Below are positions 39,410 to 46,559 of a stretch of 64,000 bases of DNA, piece by piece. The stretch's first letter is position 1. Every line of letters starts with the position of its first letter. This stretch comes from Nodosilinea sp. E11 (lineage in GTDB: Bacteria > Cyanobacteriota > Cyanobacteriia > Phormidesmidales > Phormidesmidaceae), in assembly GCF_032813545.1 (NCBI RefSeq), contig NZ_CP136520.1:5326001-5390000 (forward strand), in the 5' to 3' direction. The translations under genes and the position numbers were made by a program. The notes beneath the pieces were generated by a model. That model searched no databases and was not told the DNA's origin. It worked only from the letters and a program-made list of their open reading frames with translations.

Positions 39410-40261
39410 ATGTCAGACCTGCGCGATTGGTTTGCTGGCCGAGTGGCGGTGCTGGCTACCATGCACCGCAAAGAGCAGGCGATCGCCCCCCTGCTCGAAA
39501 CGCAGTTAGGTGTCACGGTAAGCGTTCCCCCTGCCTTTGATACCGACGGGTTTGGCACCTTTACCGGCGAGGTAAAGCGCCTCTCCGACCAGCTCTCCAC
39601 CGCCCGGCTCAAAGCCGAGGCCGCTTTGAACTGTACTGGGGAGACCCTGGCGATCGCCAGCGAGGGCAGCTTTGGGCCGCATCCTCAGATGCCGTTTATC
39701 TCCTGCGATCGCGAGTTGGTTATTCTGTGCGATCGCCAGCACCAGTTAGAAATTGTCGGTGAGTGCCTTTCCACCGACACCAACTACCGCCAGCAGGTGG
39801 TTCGCAACTGGTCCGAAGCCGAAGCCTTTGCCGCCGCCGTAGATTTTCCTCACCACGGGCTGATCGTCCGGGTTGACGAAACTCTGATCGCCAAGGGCAT
39901 TACCGCTGCCGACGAACTGGCAGCGGCGGTGACAACCGCTATTCAACAGTCTGCCAACGGCACCGCCCGCCTCGAAACCGATATGCGCGCCCTCTATAAC
40001 CCCACCCGGTTGAAGGTCATTGCCCAGGCCACTGAGCACCTGCTACAGGTGATTTCCCAGACCTGCCCCGATTGCGGCTGCCCTGGCTTTAGGGAGGTGA
40101 AGCGGTGGCCAGGACTGCCCTGTAGCCTGTGCGGTACTCCCACGCTACTGACTATGCTCGTGCGCTATCAGTGTCAGCAGTGCTCTTACCAGCAGAACCG
40201 TCAACCCGCTGACCTGCCTCCCCAGGCCGATCCTAGCCACTGCCCCTACTGTAATCCATAG
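39410..40261 (+). CDS. DUF6671-like zinc-ribbon protein
   Basis: 283 residues from the ATG at 39410 with GGAG 6 bases upstream; ATG 39398 and TTG 39386 are alternatives. The N-terminal part (RVAVLATMHRKEQAIAPLLE, GTFTGEVKRLSDQLSTARLK) matches my recollection of the DUF6671 family. The C-terminus carries paired cysteines: CPDCGCPGF, CSLCGTP, CQQCSYQ and CPYCNP, enough for two zinc ribbons. No enzyme activity is assigned. It stands alone on the plus strand downstream of a MITE-like element. Function unknown, probably nucleic-acid or protein binding (inference from the ribbons). Confidence 0.72.
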   Translation: MSDLRDWFAGRVAVLATMHRKEQAIAPLLETQLGVTVSVPPAFDTDGFGTFTGEVKRLSDQLSTARLKAEAALNCTGETLAIASEGSFGPHPQMPFISCDRELVILCDRQHQLEIVGECLSTDTNYRQQVVRNWSEAEAFAAAVDFPHHGLIVRVDETLIAKGITAADELAAAVTTAIQQSANGTARLETDMRALYNPTRLKVIAQATEHLLQVISQTCPDCGCPGFREVKRWPGLPCSLCGTPTLLTMLVRYQCQQCSYQQNRQPADLPPQADPSHCPYCNP

Positions 40262-40479
40262 CTATGGCCGGCGTTGGGCTAATGGGCCTGTTTGGTCTGC
40301 TTTGGGGCAAAGCGCAAGTTAGTCGTTTGAAAGTCTGGACATCAAAACCAAAACTAAAAAACCCCAACCCTTTGCAGACCTGGGGCGCTTGAACTGGAGA
40401 TCGGACAACAATCCTCTCGCCCAGCATTGTCTGTGCCCCGGCCCTCTAAATCAAAAGACAGCCCGTCAACTATTACAAA

Positions 40480-40533
40480 GTGCAACATGAATCCAGAGTG
40501 CAACGCGAATCCAGAGTGCAACGCGAAGCAGGT
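40480..40533. repeat. 18-bp tandem repeat, three copies
   Basis: The unit GTGCAACGCGAATCCAGA occurs about three times with small changes (first copy GTGCAACATGAATCCAGA, last one diverged). It is in the 538-base gap before the BlaI-type gene, which otherwise holds only the 8-bp array and no convincing gene; a long frame across the gap is low-complexity and rejected. Confidence 0.7.
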
Positions 40534-40693
40534 GAGCGGAATGATTTGTAAACTGCGTTTGCCCTCTGGTGGGTTGGGACCTAGTGCCACCCCCCACCCC
40601 ACCCTACGATTGATTTCGACCCACGTCTTAACGCTAATCGTAGGGTGGAAAAAGGCGTGTAAAGTATCAAGCAACAGCCCCTCTTCACCCGTC

Positions 40694-40797
40694 CACCCAT
40701 CCACCCCTTCACCCCTTCACCCCTTCACCCCTTCACCCATCCACCCATCCACCCATCCACCCCTTCACCCATCCACCCATCCACCCGCCACCCCTCC
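40694..40797. repeat. 8-bp tandem repeat array upstream of the BlaI-like gene
   Basis: About 12-13 units of ACCC(C/A)T(T/C)C run head to tail, mixing ACCCCTTC and ACCCATCC, right up to the start codon at 40800. It replaces any normal Shine-Dalgarno region. The array is strongly strand-biased (C-rich on plus) and may change length by slippage. Confidence 0.85.
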
Positions 40798-40799
40798 CC

Positions 40800-41258
40800 A
40801 TGTCCCCCCTCCCTCTCCATCGTCCCCGCCAGCTTACCCTCGGACCGCTAGAGGCCGAAATTCTCGCCATTGTCTGGGCCAAGGGCAGCGCTACGGTGAA
40901 AGAGATTCACGACCAAATTCTGTCGGACCCCGATCGCGATTTGACTCAGGCTTCGGTGACCACGGTGTTGCAGCGGCTAGCCAAAAAAGGTTGGCTGCGG
41001 CGCGAGGCCATACCCCCCCAGGAGTCGGGTCGCTCTCGCCGGGTCTACCGCTGGCGGCCAACGGTGTCTCAGCAGGAGGCCAGGGTGCTGACGGCTCACC
41101 AGCAGCTTCAGAGCTTTTTAGCGGTCGGTAGCCCCGACTTGGTGGCGGCCTTTGCCGACAGTCTCGATGTGGCAGAGTTAGATCAGCTCGATGCGATCGC
41201 GGCTCGCCTGCGGGTTCTGCGTTCAGCCCAACCGCCTAGCTCAGGGGAGGACGCGTAA
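40800..41258 (+). CDS. BlaI/MecI-family transcriptional repressor
   Basis: 152 residues. A winged HTH of the BlaI type: LGPLEAEILAIVWAKGSATV, then EIHDQIL, TQASVTTVLQRLAKKGWLRR, and the SRRVYRW wing. The usual C-terminal dimerisation helix is seen at LDVAELDQLDAIAARLR. BlaI-type repressors are released when a partner BlaR1-type peptidase cuts them after sensing beta-lactam or cell-wall stress. Its stop overlaps the start of the M56 peptidase gene by 1 base, the classic pairing. No beta-lactamase gene is adjacent. The start at 40800 is preceded by the 8-bp array and has no Shine-Dalgarno. Confidence 0.88.
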   Translation: MSPLPLHRPRQLTLGPLEAEILAIVWAKGSATVKEIHDQILSDPDRDLTQASVTTVLQRLAKKGWLRREAIPPQESGRSRRVYRWRPTVSQQEARVLTAHQQLQSFLAVGSPDLVAAFADSLDVAELDQLDAIAARLRVLRSAQPPSSGEDA

Positions 41259-42127
41259 TGCACAGCAGTCTTTTGTTGATCACGGGGTTGATAGCAGTGG
41301 CGTGGCGGTGGCAATGGCGATCGCCCGCTGGTTCATGGCAGGCTCGCTGGCAGTCAGCCTTAGTTGCCTTTTGCCTGCCGCCGCTGATGGTGATGCTGGC
41401 CGCTGGGGCGGTGATCTCCATGGGGCACCACGGCACCATGATGGGCTGGTTGGTTAGCCCTATGGGCTGTTGGGTCAGCTGGGGAATATTGGGGTGGCTG
41501 GGGGGCATTGGGGTCTACAGCCTGGGGCGAGTCATCCAAACCGAGTGGCGGCTGCGGCAATATGCTACCGTCGCCCTGCCCACGGGTGGTCAGGCCCGTT
41601 GTTTAGCCATTGACCTACCGGTTGCGGCCCAAGTGGGGCTATGGCATTCATCTCTGCTGGTCAGTCGGGGCTGGTTAGAACAGTTGACCGTTGCCGAACA
41701 GCAGGCGATGCTCGCCCACGAGCAGGCCCACGCCGACTACCGCGACCCACTCTGCTTTCTAGGCTTGAGTATTGTGCGTCGCTTTGCTATTGGCTTGCCC
41801 AATACCTCGACCCTATGGGAAGAACTGCTGCTGCTGCGGGAGATGCGTGCCGACCGCCGCGCTGCCGAAACCAGCGATCCCTTATTACTGGCTGAGCTGC
41901 TGGTGAAACTCTCGCGCCAAATGACCCTAGCGACCCAGCGTGATGCGCCTGATCTCGAACCTTGCCTGGGGTTTAACGAAGTCCTGACGCTCAGCCGGTT
42001 AGAACAGCGGGTGCAGGCTTTGCTAGAACCTGGGCCAATGACAGAACCAGCCAGACTCGGCCCGAGGCCTCTAATCTGGCTGGTGGTTGCTGCACTGCCC
42101 TGGACTGCGACCTGGCTGCATAGCTGA
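41258..42127 (+). CDS. BlaR1-like M56-family metallopeptidase
   Basis: 289 residues. Hydrophobic helices lie at about 1-20, 28-50 and 60-85, with one more at the C-terminus. The zinc site is HEQAH in AMLAHEQAHADYRDP, with the distal Glu probably in ELLLLREMRADRRA. It lacks the extracellular penicillin-binding sensor domain of true BlaR1, as most cyanobacterial members do, so the signal is unknown. It probably cleaves the BlaI-like repressor encoded immediately upstream. It converges on the TonB-like gene, 11 bases between stops. Confidence 0.85.
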   Translation: MHSSLLLITGLIAVAWRWQWRSPAGSWQARWQSALVAFCLPPLMVMLAAGAVISMGHHGTMMGWLVSPMGCWVSWGILGWLGGIGVYSLGRVIQTEWRLRQYATVALPTGGQARCLAIDLPVAAQVGLWHSSLLVSRGWLEQLTVAEQQAMLAHEQAHADYRDPLCFLGLSIVRRFAIGLPNTSTLWEELLLLREMRADRRAAETSDPLLLAELLVKLSRQMTLATQRDAPDLEPCLGFNEVLTLSRLEQRVQALLEPGPMTEPARLGPRPLIWLVVAALPWTATWLHS

Positions 42128-42138
42128 ACCGCGCCAGG

Positions 42139-43524
42139 TCACTCCGCTGACTCAGCTGGTGGTGCGGCTGGGGCTGGGGCTGCAGGGGGTGGAGCTACCG
42201 GAGGTAGAGCTACCGGAGGGGCAACCGGAGCCGGGGGCGCGATCGGCGGTGGAGCGGCAGGGGCAGGCTCGGGCGCTGACTCGGGCACTGACTCGGGCAC
42301 TGACTCAGGGGGAGCGCTGTCAGCGGGGGCTAGCGTTGCCGGGGGTGTAACCGGGACTGGGGGAGCCGCCGGCTCGGCGGCTGGGGCCGGGGTTTCGGCT
42401 GGCGTTTCGGGCGGCGTTTCGGGGCCAGAACTGGGCTGGGGCGAGGCGGATGTAGATTCTGCCGGGGCCGGGGTGGTTTCTGGCGAGGGGGACGTGGGCA
42501 CTTCTACGGCCTGGCGCTCGCCGCGGCGACGGGCATCGCGGTTGCGACGCGACCCGTCAATGGTGAGGTCATACTCGATCGGCACGCTAGCCCCGCCTGC
42601 GACGGGTTGAAATCGGGAGGTACGGGCGGCCTGAATAGCGGCCTGGTCGATGTCGGCATTGCCGCTGGAGCGGGTGAGGGTAACACTGCGCACGCTGCCG
42701 TCGGGGTTGATGTCGACGCTGACCATGGGTTGGCCCTCGGCCCCGGCGGCCAGAGCGCTCTGGGGGTAGCTGGGGCGCACACAGTTTTGACAGGCGACGG
42801 TGCGCGAGCCCTGCCCCTGGCCGCTGCCCTGGGTGGTAGAGGGAGCCGCTGCGACCCCAGGGCTGTCCTCCGCAGGCGCATTGGGAATCGTGCCCGTGCC
42901 AGCGGTGGCCGACTCGGTGGGCACGGCGGCGGTGCTGGTGCCAGCGGTGGCCTGGGAGTCGCGCAGGCGCTGGAGCAAATCGCGTAGCCGCTCGGCCTGA
43001 GATTCGCTGGGTTCCGTGGCGACGGCCTCGGGTTCCAGTTCCTCTGGGGTTGCTTCAGCCGTTTCCGTCGGTTCGTCTTCGCTGAGGGTCGGTTCCTCTT
43101 CGGCGGTGGACTGGGGCTGTTTGAGGGCTGATTCGGCCTGGGTGTCTTCTAGCGGTTCTGGATTGTTGGGGGTAACTTGCTCCACTGGGGGGGGCAATGG
43201 CTCCGTTGGGGCCACCACCGCTGCCCGGGGTGGAGCGCTGGCCGTCGTCGCCGCTGGGTTGTTGGTTTGGGTGCTGAGTTCGGCGGGCTGGGTGGGGTCG
43301 GGCAAGACCTCTGGCTCGTCGGGCAGTGGCTCGGTTAGAGACTCGGTGACAATGAGTTCGATAGGCGTTAGCTCATCGGTGGCCGCTTGCCAGAAGTTGA
43401 ACTGGCTGAGACTGAGCGCGATCCCGTGGGCACCCAAGGATCCCAAAAGCCCCCACAACAAGAGTCGCTTCAGCTTTTTCTGCTCGTGCTCGTGTTGTTG
43501 AACACAGATCTCTGAAAGGCTCAT
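42139..43524 (-). CDS. TonB-family energy transducer with long C-terminal tail
   Basis: 461 residues from the ATG at 43524. A cytoplasmic stub, one membrane helix (about 17-40, LLLWGLLGSLGAHGIALSL), a long Pro/Glu/Thr-rich periplasmic spacer (about 50-240), and a TonB C-terminal domain (about 245-325) with RPSYPQSAL, VSVDINPDGSVRSVTL and the SRFQPVAGG core. An extra tail of about 120 residues rich in Pro, Ala and Glu follows the TonB domain, which normally ends the protein. A CQNC pair precedes the domain. It should couple to ExbB and ExbD, encoded divergently nearby, to energise outer-membrane receptors; no receptor gene is in the window. Confidence 0.82.
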   Translation of the reverse strand: MSLSEICVQQHEHEQKKLKRLLLWGLLGSLGAHGIALSLSQFNFWQAATDELTPIELIVTESLTEPLPDEPEVLPDPTQPAELSTQTNNPAATTASAPPRAAVVAPTEPLPPPVEQVTPNNPEPLEDTQAESALKQPQSTAEEEPTLSEDEPTETAEATPEELEPEAVATEPSESQAERLRDLLQRLRDSQATAGTSTAAVPTESATAGTGTIPNAPAEDSPGVAAAPSTTQGSGQGQGSRTVACQNCVRPSYPQSALAAGAEGQPMVSVDINPDGSVRSVTLTRSSGNADIDQAAIQAARTSRFQPVAGGASVPIEYDLTIDGSRRNRDARRRGERQAVEVPTSPSPETTPAPAESTSASPQPSSGPETPPETPAETPAPAAEPAAPPVPVTPPATLAPADSAPPESVPESVPESAPEPAPAAPPPIAPPAPVAPPVALPPVAPPPAAPAPAAPPAESAE

Positions 43525-43617
43525 TGGCACTTGCCCTGGGAAACGGCAAAACGGCTTTAATCATATTACACAATTGACAGCCAATATCATTTGATGGGAG
43601 CCACTGGAGTGCTTAGT

Positions 43618-43713
43618 TATAGCTGTAGCCAGTCTGGTTAAGCCATTTTCCCTAAAAACGTTTGAACGTTTCTAAGGTATCTGGATGTCCTAACCCAAGT
43701 AGCTATGGCTATA
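43618..43713. mobile_element. MITE-like element, type 2, copy 2
   Basis: It starts TATAGCTGTAGCCAGTCTGG and ends CCAAGTAGCTATGGCTATA, so both outer ends read TATAGC inwards, consistent with TA target duplication as in IS630/Tc1-type MITEs. Interior TCTGGATGTCCTAACCCA is shared with copy 1 at 39231. It lies in the 321-base gap between the divergent tonB-like and exbB-like genes and may affect their promoters; the rest of the gap shows no gene. Confidence 0.78.
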
Positions 43714-43845
43714 CCTCCCACGCTTGGGATAAAAAAACGGCTTGTCTTTAGATAGGCCCGTTTTATGCATTCACTGTCGAATCTGTCTTGACAGGGCACC
43801 GCCAACAGGGGTTAATTTAATGACACCAATTTGCAACTAGAGCCT

Positions 43846-44493
43846 ATGGGTACTATTTTCGCGGCAGGCGGCATCGTCATGTGGCCGCTGCTGGGGTTTT
43901 CAATTCTGGCGATCGCACTGATCGCTGAGCGCACCCTCTTCTGGATTCGCATCAACCGCCGCCAGCGCCCGGTGATGCAAGAGATTCTGCGCACCTATCG
44001 GCAGGCCCCCATGGATGTGTACCCTAAGCTACGGCAGAACGTTAACCTGCCCATCGCCCGCATTTTTCTCGAAGCGCTAGCTATCGAAGGGGCCAGCCCC
44101 AAGCAGTTTCACCTGGCCCTGGCCAGCGCCATGCAGGCCGAACTGCCCCATCTGCGCCGGTTTAACACCGTCTTTGCCACCATCATCAGCGTCGCTCCCC
44201 TGCTGGGGCTGCTCGGCACTATTCTTGGCCTAATCACCTCGTTTGCCGCCATTCAACTCGGCGACATTAGCTCTAATGCCAACGCCGTAACCGGCGGCAT
44301 CAGCGAGGCTCTGGTGTCTACCGCCGCCGGGCTGGTGGTCGCCATTGGCACGCTGCTGTTTGCCAACCTGTTTCGTGGCTTCTACAAACGCCAGCTCGCG
44401 CTGATTCAAGAGTACGGCGGCCAGTTTGAGATTTTGTACGAGACCCACTACGAACGGCAGAGCCAGCTCAGGCAAGAGGCGTTGGTGAGGTAG
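43846..44493 (+). CDS. exbB: ExbB/TolQ/MotA-family proton channel protein
   Basis: 215 residues from the ATG at 43846; a TTG at 43831 is also possible. Three membrane helices: MWPLLGFSILAIALIAERTL near the N-terminus, a pair at about 105-130 (NTVFATIISVAPLLGLLGTI) and about 155-180 (GISEALVSTAAGLVVAIGTL). The latter two carry the conserved proton-channel residues of the ExbB/TolQ fold. With ExbD it forms the proton-driven stator that energises TonB. It is divergent from the tonB-like gene and followed by exbD after a repeat array. Confidence 0.88.
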   Translation: MGTIFAAGGIVMWPLLGFSILAIALIAERTLFWIRINRRQRPVMQEILRTYRQAPMDVYPKLRQNVNLPIARIFLEALAIEGASPKQFHLALASAMQAELPHLRRFNTVFATIISVAPLLGLLGTILGLITSFAAIQLGDISSNANAVTGGISEALVSTAAGLVVAIGTLLFANLFRGFYKRQLALIQEYGGQFEILYETHYERQSQLRQEALVR

Positions 44494-44600
44494 GTGGCGG
44501 GTGGTGGGTTTCAGGTATCGGGTACCAGGTTTTGGGTGCCCGGTTTCAGGTATTGGGTATTAGGTGCAGGTTTTAGGTGCAAGGTAAAACCGCAAAGCTA

Positions 44601-44793
44601 ATTAACTTACCCTGTCCCTCCCAGAAGGGAATGCCCCGACACCCGACATTCGAATCAACCCACCCCTGCCCCTCCCAGGAGGGGATGTTCCAACACTCGA
44701 ATTAACCCACCCCTGCCCCTCCTAGGAGAGGATGTCCCGACACTCGAATTAACCCACCCCTGCCCCTCCCAGGAGGGGATGTCCCGACACCCA
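44601..44793. repeat. 47-bp tandem repeat, about four units, between exbB and exbD
   Basis: Units of about 47 bp (ATTAACCCACCCCTGCCCCT..., each with an inner CCCCTCC-CA-GGAGGGG hairpin and a GACACTCGA end) are repeated about four times; the first is more diverged. The stretch before it (44503-44584) also repeats CAGGTATTGGGTA-like and CAGGTTTTGGGTG-like phrases. Together these fill the 314-base gap inside a likely operon, with no gene. Confidence 0.8.
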
Positions 44794-44807
44794 ATACCTA
44801 TTCCCCT

Positions 44808-45218
44808 ATGTCCTACTTTCCCGAAGAACCCGAAGATGAGTTTGAACTCAACATCGTGCCGATGATCGATGTGATCTTTGCGATTTTGACGTTTTTCATT
44901 ATTTCGAGCCTGTTTCTCACCCGCTCAGAATCGCTGCCGGTGAACCTGCCCCAGGCGGCCAGTGCTGAGTTGCAGCAGCGCACGCGGATTACGGTGAGCG
45001 TTGAGGAGTCGGGGGAGATTGCCCTGAACCGGGAGGCGATCGCCCTCGAAGATCTCCAGACTGGCGTGCGTGAGCTGATGGGGAGCACCCAGGAGTCGGT
45101 GGTGGTGATCAACGCCGACGAAGCGGTCAGCCACGGGCGCGTGGTGGCGGTGATGGACCAACTGCGCGCGATTGAAGGGGCAACGTTGGGCATTGCCACA
45201 CGACAGCCGCAGGATTAG
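44808..45218 (+). CDS. exbD: ExbD/TolR-family protein
   Basis: 136 residues. A short cytoplasmic acidic N-terminus is followed by one membrane helix with the essential Asp D21 in LNIVPMIDVIFAILTFFI, then a periplasmic domain (about 50-130) with VSVEESGEIALNREAI and VVINADEAVSHGRVV. It is the partner of ExbB in the proton-driven motor. It lies 314 bases after exbB behind a tandem repeat array, so co-expression may depend on read-through of the hairpins there. Confidence 0.9.
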   Translation: MSYFPEEPEDEFELNIVPMIDVIFAILTFFIISSLFLTRSESLPVNLPQAASAELQQRTRITVSVEESGEIALNREAIALEDLQTGVRELMGSTQESVVVINADEAVSHGRVVAVMDQLRAIEGATLGIATRQPQD

Positions 45219-45274
45219 AGCAACCAGTTGGTGGACCTGAGACCTAGACCTTCTACTGGTCACCTTAAGTCAGC

Positions 45275-45733
45275 TTACTGGCCCGGATTCAGCTGCATCA
45301 TCTGCCAGGTAATTAGCGTTCCTACTGGGCTCCACAGTAGGTATGGGAGCAACAGAAGAAATGCCGCTGTGTCTACCTGCGCCACGGGCCAGGCCAGCAG
45401 CAGCCCAAACACAAACCCCGCCGCCCCGATCGCTGTGCCCACGCGCAAACTCTGCAATTTGCACATCACCGGGGTATAGCTGACAATCAGCAGCTCTAGC
45501 AAGACGTACCCCGCCATCAACCACCAGCTCTGGGTTTGTCGCCAGACGATGTAGGCCGACCAGCCGCCGCAGATAAAGACCACTGTCCACACAAACGGAA
45601 TGGCAAACTCAAAGGTCAACCAGTCGGGGCGACGCTGCCGCTTAAACCATTTAATGTCGCGAGAACTGAGCAGGCTGGAGGCAGAGGCGATCGCCACCCC
45701 CACCACCGCAATGACTAACCAGGCTGGAAACAT
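45275..45733 (-). CDS. TspO/MBR-family membrane protein
   Basis: 152 residues from the ATG at 45733 (GAGG 6 bases upstream); a GTG at 45745 lies beyond that site. Five membrane helices are visible, with PDWLTFEFAIPFVWTVVFIC matching the conserved TspO block, WLMAGYVLLELLIVSY, and LLLLPYLLWSPVGTLI at the end. TspO proteins bind tetrapyrroles or sterols and modulate stress and pigment responses in bacteria. Some usual residues (for example the W-x-P-P motif) are altered, so it is a diverged member. It is convergent with exbD. Confidence 0.8.
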   Translation of the reverse strand: MFPAWLVIAVVGVAIASASSLLSSRDIKWFKRQRRPDWLTFEFAIPFVWTVVFICGGWSAYIVWRQTQSWWLMAGYVLLELLIVSYTPVMCKLQSLRVGTAIGAAGFVFGLLLAWPVAQVDTAAFLLLLPYLLWSPVGTLITWQMMQLNPGQ

Positions 45734-45927
45734 CACGCACCTCACAGAGCCTGACTCAACTAAACCAGACCAGCGCTACCGCGACATCTTACCCATGACA
45801 CAACTTAAGCAACGGGCAGAGACACTTTCGCATCACTTGGGAAAATTTACAGGGGGCTAAGCAAATTGTCGATCGCCAAGGACTCAATCGCGTTTTGAAA
45901 GCCAAGCAGCCTTTTTGTGGCGAGAAC

Positions 45928-46173
45928 TCTATTTCTATGGCCTATATTTGCTTCAAAGACCCGTAGGTGCCTTTATCAACCCTGAGCCAGCTATGCAAGT
46001 TCAACCGTGCCCAAGCTTGCAGACCCCGACCAATGGAGAAGCGACTGTTCTGGGGCTCAGAGATGTCCTTAGAGCGCTCTAGGGTTACATCTTCGTATAG
46101 GGCTGCGATCGTACGTAAACGACAACACCTCCACCCCAGTTCAGGGAAGTGCTTGTAGGCCATAGATATAGAT
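45928..46173. mobile_element. Small inverted-repeat element, type 3
   Basis: The ends are TCTATTTCTATGGCCTA (45928-45944) and the reverse complement of TCTATATCTATGGCCTA (46157-46173), 16 of 17 bases matching. The 246-bp interior has a 73-codon minus-strand frame that I do not recognise and that begins within one end. This is the form of a MITE or a shrunken insertion sequence; no second copy is in the window. Confidence 0.55.
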
Positions 46174-46559
46174 GGAGATAGTGCCGTTCTGTACTTGTCG
46201 ATTGATATGGCCAGTATTGGTTGGGGAACAATGGGTTGTCTGACAAGGCAATACCGCCAGGTAGGGGCGTTGGCTCTGCGCCTTAGAACGGCCCCAAAAT
46301 CCTCGTGTATTTTTGTTGCCAGAATTGTTCTAAGACAGCCCCTAGGTCGTGAAGTGGTTTCAATCTAGAGGTTTGAGCGGATCAGGCAAGTTTGAAGAGG
46401 ATGTTGGGTATCTTCTAATACGTCATCCGGCGGACTGCCCTGAGGTTGAAGAAAAGAAAAGAAAAAATCCCCGACTCTTGCAGGTTCACTGCATCGACTG
46501 GCTCAGCGCAGCTACCGCTGCAGTCTGGTTACTTCCCCTCTCTACCGGCGGTCATCGCT
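46174..46559. other. Intergenic region upstream of the CBS kinase
   Basis: 386 bases with no reliable gene. In-frame codons upstream of 46560 extend the kinase frame back to a TTG at 46446, but that extension is Lys/Ser-rich, resembles no domain and lacks a ribosome binding site. Promoter elements could not be assigned. The stretch 45734-45927 likewise shows no gene. Confidence 0.45.

Noticed and set aside
40694-40797. Possible CRISPR array
   Set aside because: The units are 8 bp, contiguous and without spacers, so this is a simple tandem repeat.
40427-41131. A 234-codon plus-strand frame rich in His, Pro, Ser and Thr
   Set aside because: It reads through two tandem repeat arrays and then overlaps the BlaI-like gene in another frame; the composition comes from the repeats.
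44601-44793. Possible CRISPR array from 47-bp units with palindromes
   Set aside because: The whole unit is repeated head to tail with no unique spacers and no cas genes nearby.
46446-46559. Extension of the four-CBS kinase to a TTG at 46446
   Set aside because: The added 38 residues match no domain and the TTG has no spaced ribosome binding site.
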